NCBI RefSeq assembly: GCF_000400365.1
Contig: NZ_BAOG01000014.1
Span: forward strand, 1-64,000
Direction of reading: 5' to 3'
Origin: Vibrio jasicida CAIM 1864 = LMG 25398
Lineage (GTDB): Bacteria > Pseudomonadota > Gammaproteobacteria > Enterobacterales > Vibrionaceae
Length of the DNA stretch: 64,000 nucleotides
The notes under the pieces were generated by a model that had not been told where the DNA came from, ran no database searches, and saw only the letters and a list, made by a program, of their open reading frames with translations. Each line of letters opens with the position of its first letter. Positions within the stretch are counted from its first letter, which is position 1. Below, piece after piece: positions 44,777-53,092 of this stretch. Position numbers and translations under genes: made by a program.

Positions 44777-47530
44777 ATGACTAAAAAGTGGTTTACTGAG
44801 TCGGTTGAAGAAACACTGACTCAATTAAATGTATCAACTGAGCAAGGTTTGACTTCGGAAGAAGTAGAGCAGCGTCAGGCTGAACACGGCAAAAACGAGC
44901 TACAAGAGCAAGAAGGCAAATCTGCCCTTGAGCTATTCCTACACCAATTTAAGAACCCATTGATCTTCATTCTGGGTATTGGTGCGATTGTTTCCTTCTT
45001 TACTGGTCACCTTGTGGATGCGATTGCCATCACTGTGATCATCTTCATCAATGCCATCATCGCATTTTGGCAAGAGTTTAAAGCTCAGAAGGGCATGGAA
45101 GCGCTGCGCGAAATGGCAGCCCCAACGGCACAAGTTCGTCGTAATGGCGAATGGATTGATGTGTTGGCACGTGACATTGTGCCGGGTGACATTCTAAAGA
45201 TTAATACGGGCGATATCCTTGCTGCGGACGTGCGCATCATTGAAGCAAACCGTCTTGCGGTAGATGAAGCCGCGCTTACTGGTGAGTCTGAGCCGGTTGA
45301 TAAAATCGTTAAGGTGATTGAAGACGAAACCGTCGGCCTTGGTGATCAGCGTAATATGGGCTTTATGACCACGATTGTGACCACTGGTACAGGCTTGGGT
45401 GTGGTTGTCAGCACAGGCATGAAGACCGAAGTTGGCCACATCGCGGACATGATGGCAAACACTGAAGAAACCAAAACACCAATGCAAGAGCGTATGGATA
45501 CCATCGCAAAAACCTTGATGGTTGCGGCTTTGGGTGTGGTGGCTGTGGTTTGTGGTATCGGTCTTTACCACGGTATGCCTTGGCTGGAGATCTTGAATAC
45601 GGGTATTTCGCTGTCGGTAGCTGCGATTCCAGAAGGTCTGCCAACAGTTATCTCAATTGTGTTGACGATGGGCTCAACGCGCATGGTGAAGAACAACGCA
45701 TTGGCGAAGCAGCTTTCTGCAATTGAGACGCTGGGTTCAACCACGGTTATCTGTTCAGATAAAACCGGTACGCTGACACAAAACCAAATGCAGGTAATGA
45801 AAGCGTACGACGCAAGTGGTCGTTACTGGGAAGTGTCAGGCAAAGGCTTTAGCCCTGAAGGTGAATTCAAACCTCTAGGCCACACGGTTGATGCAAAGCA
45901 AAGCCCAGAGATGATGAAAGGCTTAGTGGTTGCGACCCTGTGTAATGATGCGGAGTACATCAAAAATGGTGATAACTCGTCTGTGCGTGGTAACCCAACC
46001 GAAGGCGCATTGATTGTTGCAGCGGCAAAAGCGGGTCTGGAGCAATCAGACATGCTATCGACAGGCGGTTACTCTATCGTAGAGAAGTTCCCGTTTGATT
46101 CTGCACGTAAGATGGCGTCAGTGATTGTTAAAGGTCCGGATGGTAAGCACTTCCTTGCTATTAAAGGTGCGCCAGATGTGGTGTTACGCAATGCCTCTGG
46201 TTTTATGGTTGATGGTGGTGAGCTACCAACAGCTCCAACCATGTCGACAGGTAACCTTGCGTTAGCGGCAAGCCCAGCAGAAGAGGTGATTGCGAACTAC
46301 GAAGCGGCAATTCAGGACTTTGCAGAGCAAGCGCTTCGCACTTTGGCAGTAGGTTATAAAGAGCTGACTGAAGATGATCTCAAGCGTGATCCTGCTGAGC
46401 TAGAGAAAGATGTGACCGTACTTGGTTTGTACGGAATCATGGACCCTCCACGTCCAGAAGTTCGCGACGCAGTAGAAAGCTGTTATAACGCAGGCGTTCG
46501 CACGGTGATGATCACCGGTGACCACGCACTTACTGCAGCGGCAATTGCACGTGAAATCGGCATTATCCGCAGTGAAAAAGACTTGGTCATTACGGGCGCA
46601 CAACTGGATGAGATGGATGATGAAGCGCTACGTAAAATCTGTCCTGAAGTTGCCGTCTTTGCTCGTGTAACACCAGAACACAAACTGCGCATTGTTCAAG
46701 CTCAGCAACACAATAATGAAGTGGCAGCGATGACAGGTGACGGCGTGAACGACGCGCCAGCTCTTCGCCGTGCGGACATCGGTGTTGCAATGGGTATCAC
46801 TGGTACATCGGTAGCCAAAGATTCGGGCGATTTGATTCTACTGGATGATAACTTCAGTACGATCGTGAAAGCCGTGCGCCAAGGTCGTCAGATCTTCGAT
46901 AACTTGCGTAAGTTTATTCGCCAAGCACTGACGGCGAACGTGGGTGAAGTGTCGGTTATCTTATTTGCTTTCTTGATGATGGGACCTGAGGCGATTCTAC
47001 CACTCACGCCATTGATGATTCTTTGGATTAACCTAGTCTCTGACGGCTTGCCTGCTTTGGCGTTGGGTGTTGAGCCAGAAGAGAAAGACTTGATGGAACG
47101 TAAGCCGCGTAAGCGTAACGAAAGTTTCTTCAGCGACCATCTGGGTACACGTATTGTGACGCGTGGTTTGGCATTAGGCGGTATGAGCTACTTGGCGTTC
47201 AACTGGGCACTGAGCAGTGGTCAAAGCGCGCAGTATGCACAAACGATGGCGTTCGCAATGCTGATTTTTGCTCAGCTATGGCACTTGTTCGATTCGCGCA
47301 GTTTTAGTTCGCTATACCGCAATAACCCGTTCACCAACAAATACCTCTTGGGCGCAGTAGCATTATCGGCAACGCTGTCCCTTGGCGTGATTTACACCGG
47401 TCTTGGTCAGTTGATCTTTAACACAGAGGCACTAAGTGCTGGTCACCTATTTGGTGTGATTCTTGTGTCTTCGCTACCGACATTCATTTTGTCTGGTATT
47501 AAAGAGATGACGAAAACCAAAGTCGTTTAA
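44777..47530 (+). CDS. P2-type cation-transporting ATPase
   Basis: A 917-residue P-type ATPase of the calcium/PacL-PMR1 type. The N-terminal cation ATPase domain is followed by the actuator TGES (LTGESEPVD), AIPEGLP in TM4, the phosphorylated D328 in DKTGTLT, TGDH and the hinge GDGVNDAPALR, and six C-terminal membrane helices. It exports or pumps a cation, possibly Ca2+, using ATP; the ion is not proven. I chose the internal ATG at 44777 behind GGAGA because the upstream 10 codons do not look like the family's N-terminus. Confidence 0.88.
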   Translation: MTKKWFTESVEETLTQLNVSTEQGLTSEEVEQRQAEHGKNELQEQEGKSALELFLHQFKNPLIFILGIGAIVSFFTGHLVDAIAITVIIFINAIIAFWQEFKAQKGMEALREMAAPTAQVRRNGEWIDVLARDIVPGDILKINTGDILAADVRIIEANRLAVDEAALTGESEPVDKIVKVIEDETVGLGDQRNMGFMTTIVTTGTGLGVVVSTGMKTEVGHIADMMANTEETKTPMQERMDTIAKTLMVAALGVVAVVCGIGLYHGMPWLEILNTGISLSVAAIPEGLPTVISIVLTMGSTRMVKNNALAKQLSAIETLGSTTVICSDKTGTLTQNQMQVMKAYDASGRYWEVSGKGFSPEGEFKPLGHTVDAKQSPEMMKGLVVATLCNDAEYIKNGDNSSVRGNPTEGALIVAAAKAGLEQSDMLSTGGYSIVEKFPFDSARKMASVIVKGPDGKHFLAIKGAPDVVLRNASGFMVDGGELPTAPTMSTGNLALAASPAEEVIANYEAAIQDFAEQALRTLAVGYKELTEDDLKRDPAELEKDVTVLGLYGIMDPPRPEVRDAVESCYNAGVRTVMITGDHALTAAAIAREIGIIRSEKDLVITGAQLDEMDDEALRKICPEVAVFARVTPEHKLRIVQAQQHNNEVAAMTGDGVNDAPALRRADIGVAMGITGTSVAKDSGDLILLDDNFSTIVKAVRQGRQIFDNLRKFIRQALTANVGEVSVILFAFLMMGPEAILPLTPLMILWINLVSDGLPALALGVEPEEKDLMERKPRKRNESFFSDHLGTRIVTRGLALGGMSYLAFNWALSSGQSAQYAQTMAFAMLIFAQLWHLFDSRSFSSLYRNNPFTNKYLLGAVALSATLSLGVIYTGLGQLIFNTEALSAGHLFGVILVSSLPTFILSGIKEMTKTKVV

Positions 47531-47577
47531 GAATGGTAATGTCGATTCTTTCAGCATAGGGAAGCGACAGATGCCTA

Positions 47578-47616
47578 AAGCCCGCCGAGAGTGATAGCTT
47601 GGCGGGCTTTTCTTTT
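47578..47616 (+). terminator. Terminator after the ATPase gene
   Basis: The stem AAGCCCGCCGAG / CTTGGCGGGCTT is followed by TTCTTTT. Confidence 0.75.
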
Positions 47617-47712
47617 CTCTCAAGCAAGGCATCTCTTTAGCTGTGCGAAGGTTTACTCTATAATCCCCCGTTTTCATCTGGTACTTCACCAACTTTCATC
47701 TGGGATATTTTC

Positions 47713-48447
47713 ATGATTTCAAAAAACCAACTAAAACTGCTGCGTGCTTTAGGTCAAAAGAAGCAGCGTAAAGCGCACGGCTTATTTCTGGTTCAAGGTG
47801 AAAAGAACGTACTGGAATTGGCGAACAGCTCACTCACGGTAAAGCAGATTTTTGCGACGGCTGAGTTTCTGGAAGAGCATCGTCAAGAACTCAACAGTTT
47901 CGAATGTATTGAAGCGACACTAGATGACTTAACTAAAGCAAGTACGCTGGTGAGCAACAATGCAGCCATTGCTGTGGTTGAAATTCCAAACGTAACAGTG
48001 CCTCAGGCAAAAGGCTTGATGATCGCATTGGATGGCGTTTCTGATCCAGGCAACCTAGGTACGATCATTCGCGTAGCAGATTGGTACGGTATCAAGCACA
48101 TCATCGCGAGCACAGATTGTGCCGATCCATACAACCCAAAAACCATCAGTGCAACCATGGGCAGCTTTGGTCGTGTTCAAGTGAGCCTAGTAGACCTACC
48201 AAGTTACTTGGAAGATGCAAACTTGCCAGTGTATGGTGCTTTCCTTGAAGGCGAGAGTGTGCACAAGACGGAATTCTCAGCAGAAGGTATTTTGTTGATG
48301 GGCAGCGAATCTCATGGTGTGCGTGAAGCGGCGTCTAAATTTGTGACTGACAAGATTACTATTCCAGCATTTGGTGGTGCAGAGTCTCTAAATGTAGCAA
48401 TGGCGACAGGTATTATTCTGGACAACATGCGTCGTCAACACAGCTAA
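47713..48447 (+). CDS. SpoU/TrmH-family RNA 2'-O-methyltransferase
   Basis: A 244-residue SPOUT methyltransferase. An N-terminal substrate-binding domain (about 1-90, beginning KNQLKLLRALGQKKQRK) is followed by the knotted catalytic domain with its three motifs: NLGTIIRVADWYGI, MGSESHGV and SLNVAMATGIIL. These bind SAM and the target ribose of rRNA or tRNA. The exact nucleotide is not deducible. It is a single gene followed by a terminator shared with ferredoxin. Confidence 0.88.
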   Translation: MISKNQLKLLRALGQKKQRKAHGLFLVQGEKNVLELANSSLTVKQIFATAEFLEEHRQELNSFECIEATLDDLTKASTLVSNNAAIAVVEIPNVTVPQAKGLMIALDGVSDPGNLGTIIRVADWYGIKHIIASTDCADPYNPKTISATMGSFGRVQVSLVDLPSYLEDANLPVYGAFLEGESVHKTEFSAEGILLMGSESHGVREAASKFVTDKITIPAFGGAESLNVAMATGIILDNMRRQHS

Positions 48448-48469
48448 TCGCAGCGACGAATCATAGATA

Positions 48470-48528
48470 CAAAAAAAGCGTAACGAGCCAGACTTTTTCA
48501 AGTTGAGGTTCATTACGCTTTTTTCGTT
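48470..48528 (+). terminator. Terminator between methyltransferase and ferredoxin genes
   Basis: AAAAAAGCGTAA and TTACGCTTTTTT form a long inverted repeat with A- and T-runs, fit for both convergent genes. The loop is about 30 bases. Confidence 0.65.
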
Positions 48529-48537
48529 TTAATGCGC

Positions 48538-48861
48538 TTATTTTTCTAGCATGCCCAACTTGTTTGGCACGCCGTTCCACTTTTCCGCTTCATCCATTGC
48601 TGGCTTCACTTCAGTTTGTACCGGCCAGATTTCTGCAAGTTCTGCGTTGAGCTCTTTGTAGATCACTTGATCTTCTGGCAGCTCGTCTTCTTGGAAGATG
48701 GCAGCTGCGGCACATTCGTCCACGCACAAGCCACAGTCGATGCACTCAATCGGGTTGATTACCATAAAGTTTGGGCCTTCGTGGAAGGCATCAGCAGGGC
48801 ATACCGCGACACAGTCAGTGTATTTACATTGGATACAGTTATCGGTTACGACAAACGCCAT
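48538..48861 (-). CDS. fdxA: Seven-iron (3Fe-4S/4Fe-4S) ferredoxin
   Basis: A 107-residue ferredoxin of the FdxA type. [18 protein letters not shown] and [16 protein letters not shown] provide the cluster ligands; the second motif's CxxCxxCxxxC is complete, and its last Cys is followed by Ala rather than Pro. The about 45-residue C-terminal extension is standard for this class. It transfers single electrons in the cytoplasm. Confidence 0.93.
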   Translation of the reverse strand: MAFVVTDNCIQCKYTDCVAVCPADAFHEGPNFMVINPIECIDCGLCVDECAAAAIFQEDELPEDQVIYKELNAELAEIWPVQTEVKPAMDEAEKWNGVPNKLGMLEK

Positions 48862-49093
48862 GATAATCAGCTCTTAAGTTAGTCAAAATTGAAGAATGGG
48901 GATAATACTCATCCCAAGGCAAAATTCAACATTCGCTACGTTAATTCCGCCGCGCAACTTGGATTTAGTATGACAGACAAATCAATTTCTCGTAAAATGC
49001 GCGCCATTGTGAGCTGACTGCTTTTTCACCCTCGATATTAACGAGGAGAAAATAGTAGTTCTGGCTAAGACACCTACCATAACGAGACATCAC

Positions 49094-50713
49094 ATGATTC
49101 GTATTAATGAAATTAAACTTCCTCTTGATCATGAGGAAGGCGCGCTATTGGACGCGATTACTAAAAAGCTTGGCATTGCTGCTGAGAAAGTTATCTCTTT
49201 TAATGTCTTTAGACGCGGCTACGATGCTCGTAAGAAAACTAATATTCATCTTATCTACACGCTAGACATCATCGTTGAAGGTGATGAAGAAGCGTTGCTA
49301 GCGAAATTCGAAAAAGATCCGCACGTTCGCCAAACACCAGATATGGAATACAAATTTGTTGCGAAAGCACCAGAGAACCTAACAGAACGCCCAGTGGTGA
49401 TCGGTTTTGGTCCTTGTGGTCTGTTTGCGGGTTTGGTTTTGGCTCAAATGGGTTTTAACCCAATCATCGTTGAGCGTGGTAAAGAAGTGCGTGAGCGTAC
49501 TAAAGACACGTTCGGCTTTTGGCGTAAGCGCACACTAAACCCGGAATCAAACGTGCAGTTTGGTGAGGGCGGCGCGGGTACTTTCTCTGATGGTAAGCTT
49601 TACAGCCAAGTGAAAGATCCAAACTTCTACGGTCGTAAAGTGATCACTGAGTTTGTAGCAGCAGGCGCACCAGAAGAAATTCTATACGTAAGTAAGCCGC
49701 ACATCGGTACCTTTAAACTGGTAACTATGATCGAGAAGATGCGCGCGAAAATCATCGAACTAGGTGGTGAGATCCGCTTCAGCACTCGTGTTGATGATGT
49801 GCATATGGAAGATGGTCAAATCACAGGCGTAACGCTATCAAACGGTGAAGAGATCAAATCTCGTCACGTTGTTCTGGCAGTTGGTCACAGTGCTCGTGAT
49901 ACTTTCGAAATGCTGCATGACCGTGGCGTTTACATGGAAGCGAAGCCATTCTCTGTTGGTTTCCGTATTGAACATAAACAAGCGATGATCGACGAAGCGC
50001 GTTTTGGTCCAAGTGCAGGTCACCCAATTCTTGGGGCAGCGGACTACAAACTGGTTCACCATTGTAAGAATGGTCGTACGGTTTATAGCTTTTGTATGTG
50101 TCCTGGCGGTACTGTTGTTGCTGCAACTTCTGAAGAAGGTCGCGTAGTAACCAACGGTATGAGCCAATATTCACGTGCAGAGCGTAACGCGAACAGCGCA
50201 ATCGTAGTGGGCATCTCTCCAGAAGTTGACTACCCGGGTGATCCTCTGGCGGGTATCCGTTTCCAACGTGAACTAGAATCGGGCGCTTACACACTCGGCG
50301 GTGAGAACTACGACGCACCAGCACAGAAAATTGGTGACTTCCTGAAAGGTCGCGATCCAAGTGCATTGGGTGATGTTGAACCATCGTTTACACCTGGCAT
50401 CAAACTGACTGATCTTTCTAAGGCGCTTCCACCGTTTGCAATCGAAGCGATTCGTGAAGCGATTCCAGCATTCGATCGTAAGATCAAAGGCTTTGCTTCT
50501 GAAGACGGTCTACTGACTGGTGTTGAGACGCGTACGTCTTCTCCAGTTTGCATCAAGCGTGGTAAAGACTTCCAAAGTATTAATCTGAAAGGTTTCTTCC
50601 CAGCGGGCGAAGGTGCAGGTTACGCGGGTGGTATTCTTTCTGCGGGTATTGATGGCATTAAAGTCGCCGAAGCGGTTGCTCGTGATATCGTTGAAACAAT
50701 GCAAAATGCATAA
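49094..50713 (+). CDS. FAD-dependent oxidoreductase (COG2509 type)
   Basis: A 539-residue flavoprotein. An N-terminal about 90-residue alpha/beta domain (KLPLDHEEGALLDAITKKLG) precedes the FAD Rossmann motif VVIGFGPCGLFAGLVLAQMG. FGEGGAGTFSDGKLY follows, and the C-terminus has GFFPAGEGAGYAGGILSAG. The family is widespread but its substrate is not known. It is a single gene with its own terminator. The upstream 49010-49093 carries the promoter. Confidence 0.85.
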   Translation: MIRINEIKLPLDHEEGALLDAITKKLGIAAEKVISFNVFRRGYDARKKTNIHLIYTLDIIVEGDEEALLAKFEKDPHVRQTPDMEYKFVAKAPENLTERPVVIGFGPCGLFAGLVLAQMGFNPIIVERGKEVRERTKDTFGFWRKRTLNPESNVQFGEGGAGTFSDGKLYSQVKDPNFYGRKVITEFVAAGAPEEILYVSKPHIGTFKLVTMIEKMRAKIIELGGEIRFSTRVDDVHMEDGQITGVTLSNGEEIKSRHVVLAVGHSARDTFEMLHDRGVYMEAKPFSVGFRIEHKQAMIDEARFGPSAGHPILGAADYKLVHHCKNGRTVYSFCMCPGGTVVAATSEEGRVVTNGMSQYSRAERNANSAIVVGISPEVDYPGDPLAGIRFQRELESGAYTLGGENYDAPAQKIGDFLKGRDPSALGDVEPSFTPGIKLTDLSKALPPFAIEAIREAIPAFDRKIKGFASEDGLLTGVETRTSSPVCIKRGKDFQSINLKGFFPAGEGAGYAGGILSAGIDGIKVAEAVARDIVETMQNA

Positions 50714-51057
50714 TTTCAGCAGATAATAATTTGTCGAAAGCCAGCCCAATTTGAGGCTGGCTTTTTTGTGCGTGATGCATAGCTAATTAACCTAACCCCT
50801 TTTTCTTTTCCGAGTTTAAGCCTGTTTGTTTCCAGTTTGTTCCTTATTTCATCGCATTCTGTCAGATCTTTCCGTGCGGGTGGAGTACAACATAAATATG
50901 CAACTGATCTTTCATTACTCTATCTTATGAATCTATTGTGACTGTGATTAATAGACAACGCCTATAAATAAAATTGCCATTTTCCATTTAGTAAAATCAA
51001 GAAATTAGACGACACTTATCTTAAAGGCAGCAAAAATGTGCCGCTAAGGAGATAAGA
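50714..51057. other. Intergenic region with terminator
   Basis: Holds a strong terminator at 50737-50767 (AAAGCCAGCC / GGCTGGCTTT plus T-run). The remaining about 290 bases are gene-free; a GGAG site precedes the CBS gene. Nothing else is recognised. Confidence 0.6.
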
Positions 51058-51477
51058 ATGCACTCACTAAAAGTAAAAGATTACATGACGTTGCAAGCGG
51101 TGACTTTCACCAAAAACATGTCGCTCACAGCGGCTTTGGATAAGGTGATGCAAAGTGTTACTCTAGGTGGTCCCGTTATCGACGAAAACGAGAAAGTCAT
51201 TGGATTCCTTTCTGAACAAGACCTTTTAGACAAACTCGTTAAAGCCAGTTACCACTGTCAGGATACCCACACAGTAGAAGAGTGCATGCACGAAGATGCA
51301 CTGTCTGTGTCACCAGAAATGTCCATCATAGAACTAGCAGATATGATGAAGGTGGGGAAACCGAAAATGTACCCAGTGGTGGATGATAAAGATAAGCTCG
51401 TCGGTGTAATTACTCGCCGTGATGTATTGAGGGCTATCGGGAAGACGCTAAACGAATGTTTCAAACATCCTGTTTAA
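51058..51477 (+). CDS. Two-CBS-domain protein
   Basis: A 139-residue protein made almost only of two CBS domains (about 8-65 and 75-132), seen in VKDYMTLQAVTFTKNMSL, GGPVIDENEKVIGFLSEQD and YPVVDDKDKLVGVITRRDVL. CBS pairs bind adenine nucleotides and sense energy or redox state. No output domain is present, so it must act on a partner. It lies 63 bases before the MATE transporter gene, with a possible terminator (GACGCCTCGGCGTC) between. Confidence 0.88.
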   Translation: MHSLKVKDYMTLQAVTFTKNMSLTAALDKVMQSVTLGGPVIDENEKVIGFLSEQDLLDKLVKASYHCQDTHTVEECMHEDALSVSPEMSIIELADMMKVGKPKMYPVVDDKDKLVGVITRRDVLRAIGKTLNECFKHPV

Positions 51478-51505
51478 AGCCAAAATAATAAAAGTTCAGA
51501 CAAAA

Positions 51506-51528
51506 GACGCCTCGGCGTCTTTTTGTCG
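51506..51528 (+). terminator. Short terminator before MATE gene
   Basis: The stem AAAGACGCC / GGCGTCTTT with a 2-4 base centre is followed by TTGT. It overlaps the gap directly before the next ribosome site, so it may only reduce read-through. Confidence 0.6.
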
Positions 51529-51540
51529 TTGAGGAAGAAT

Positions 51541-52992
51541 ATGTCCACGCAAGACGCGAAGTTTGTCCAAGGTTCTACCATGCGCCACATCTTAGTGATG
51601 TCTGGCGCAGGTTCAGTTGGTTTGATGGCGTTGTTCGTCGTCGATTTACTCGATATGTTGTTTATCAGTATGTTGGGGCAAGTTGAATTAGCGGCTGCCG
51701 TTGGTTTTGCTGGGACATTGATCTTTTTCTCAACGTCAGCTTCGATTGGCACGTCAATCGCGATGGGAGCACTGGTCTCCAAGTCTATTGGTGCAAAGGA
51801 CTTTGACCGAGCGAGGTTGATGAGCGGCAGTATCATGCTCACTGCCTTTATGATCAGCTTGGTTATCACTATTGGCATGTACATGCACATTCCCGAGCTC
51901 TTGGCTGCGATTGGTGCAGAGGGCGTTGCCGCTGAAAGAGCCGAAGCTTACCTTAATATTCTACTTCCAAGTGCTCCTATTCTCGCCTTAGGCATGTCAG
52001 CAGGCGCAGGTTTGCGTGCGGCGGGAGATGCTAAACGTTCCATGTGGGCCACCTTAGCGGGAGGCATTGTTAACGCTATTCTTGATCCTCTGTTTATTTT
52101 TGTCTTCAAATGGAATGTTGAAGGGGCAGCAGCTGCGTCGGTTATTGCTCGATTTACCGTATTGGCTTTCTCGCTCTATCCATTAGTGAAAGTGCACAAG
52201 TTGGTTTCATTCCCGGATTACAGCATCCTCAAAAACAACCTTAAGCCAATTCTAGCCATCGCTGTGCCCGCTATCATTACTAATACCGCAACCCCTATTG
52301 GGAACGCTATTGTAACGACGCACATTGCGCATTTTGGGGAAGACTTTGTGGCTGGTTTTGCCGTTATTGGACGTTTGACGCCAGTCTGTTTTGCTGTGAT
52401 TTTTGCTTTATCAGGTGCGGTAGGGCCGATTATTGGACAAAACTTTGGTGCAGAGCGAATGGATCGCGTGAAAAAAACGCTGACGGACTCGTTGTTAGTC
52501 ACCACGATTTATACACTTTCGGTGTGCGTTGTACTGTATCTATTGCAAGACTACATTGTTGCGATGTTTAGCCTTACTGGTGATGCTGCAATCATTGTAG
52601 TGGCCTTCTGCACTTATGTGGCAATCAGCTTTGTGTTCAATGGCACTCTGTTTGTGGCAAATACCTCGTTTAACAACCTTGGTAAGCCACTTTACTCGAC
52701 AGCATTGAATTTAGGTAAAGCGACGATTGGTACCTTACCTTTTGTGTACTTTGGGGCGCAATGGTATGGCGCGCTTGGTGTACTCTATGGACAAGCGGTC
52801 GGTACCATCGTGTTCGGCTTGCTGGCATTGGTTGTGCTAAATAAACACATTAAAGATCTGATGCAAAACTTTGGCGAAGACTTGGTGGAAGACGACCCTG
52901 CGATAACGTGCGTAAATACTCAGCCTTTCTGTTCTCACGATGCGGTTTTGATCGATGAAGTCGTCACCGCCTTAGAAGAAGAAAAAGCGTAA
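51541..52992 (+). CDS. MATE-family efflux transporter
   Basis: A 483-residue membrane protein with twelve predicted helices in two pseudo-repeats, a MATE transporter that expels cationic drugs or metabolites using Na+ or H+. Typical motifs are AAAVGFAGTL in the first bundle, AGAGLRAAGDAKRSMWATLAGGIVN (positions about 154-178, only in part diagnostic) and the GPIIGQNFGA loop at the start of the second half. I chose the ATG behind GAGGAAG. A hydrophilic, Cys-containing C-terminal tail extends past the last helix. Confidence 0.88.
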   Translation: MSTQDAKFVQGSTMRHILVMSGAGSVGLMALFVVDLLDMLFISMLGQVELAAAVGFAGTLIFFSTSASIGTSIAMGALVSKSIGAKDFDRARLMSGSIMLTAFMISLVITIGMYMHIPELLAAIGAEGVAAERAEAYLNILLPSAPILALGMSAGAGLRAAGDAKRSMWATLAGGIVNAILDPLFIFVFKWNVEGAAAASVIARFTVLAFSLYPLVKVHKLVSFPDYSILKNNLKPILAIAVPAIITNTATPIGNAIVTTHIAHFGEDFVAGFAVIGRLTPVCFAVIFALSGAVGPIIGQNFGAERMDRVKKTLTDSLLVTTIYTLSVCVVLYLLQDYIVAMFSLTGDAAIIVVAFCTYVAISFVFNGTLFVANTSFNNLGKPLYSTALNLGKATIGTLPFVYFGAQWYGALGVLYGQAVGTIVFGLLALVVLNKHIKDLMQNFGEDLVEDDPAITCVNTQPFCSHDAVLIDEVVTALEEEKA

Positions 52993-53018
52993 ATTTTAAT
53001 AATTTCACATAAACACTC

Positions 53019-53050
53019 TTGACCTTGGAGTAAGCTCCAAGGTTTATTCT
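53019..53050 (+). promoter_or_regulatory. ZntR/MerR-type promoter of the metal ATPase gene
   Basis: TTGACC (53019-53024) and TATTCT (53045-53050) are separated by 20 bp, longer than normal. The gap holds a perfect dyad ACCTTGGAG-TAAG-CTCCAAGGT. A 19-20 bp spacer with a central dyad is the signature of MerR-family metal regulators such as ZntR. Confidence 0.82.
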
Positions 53051-53092
53051 TTACGGTAGATAAAGACTTATCACCAATAAGGAAAGTGAATT

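Noticed and set aside
45194..46790. Several open frames on the minus strand opposite the P-type ATPase
   Set aside because: They are antisense to strongly conserved ATPase motifs and have low-complexity translations; shadows of biased codon use.
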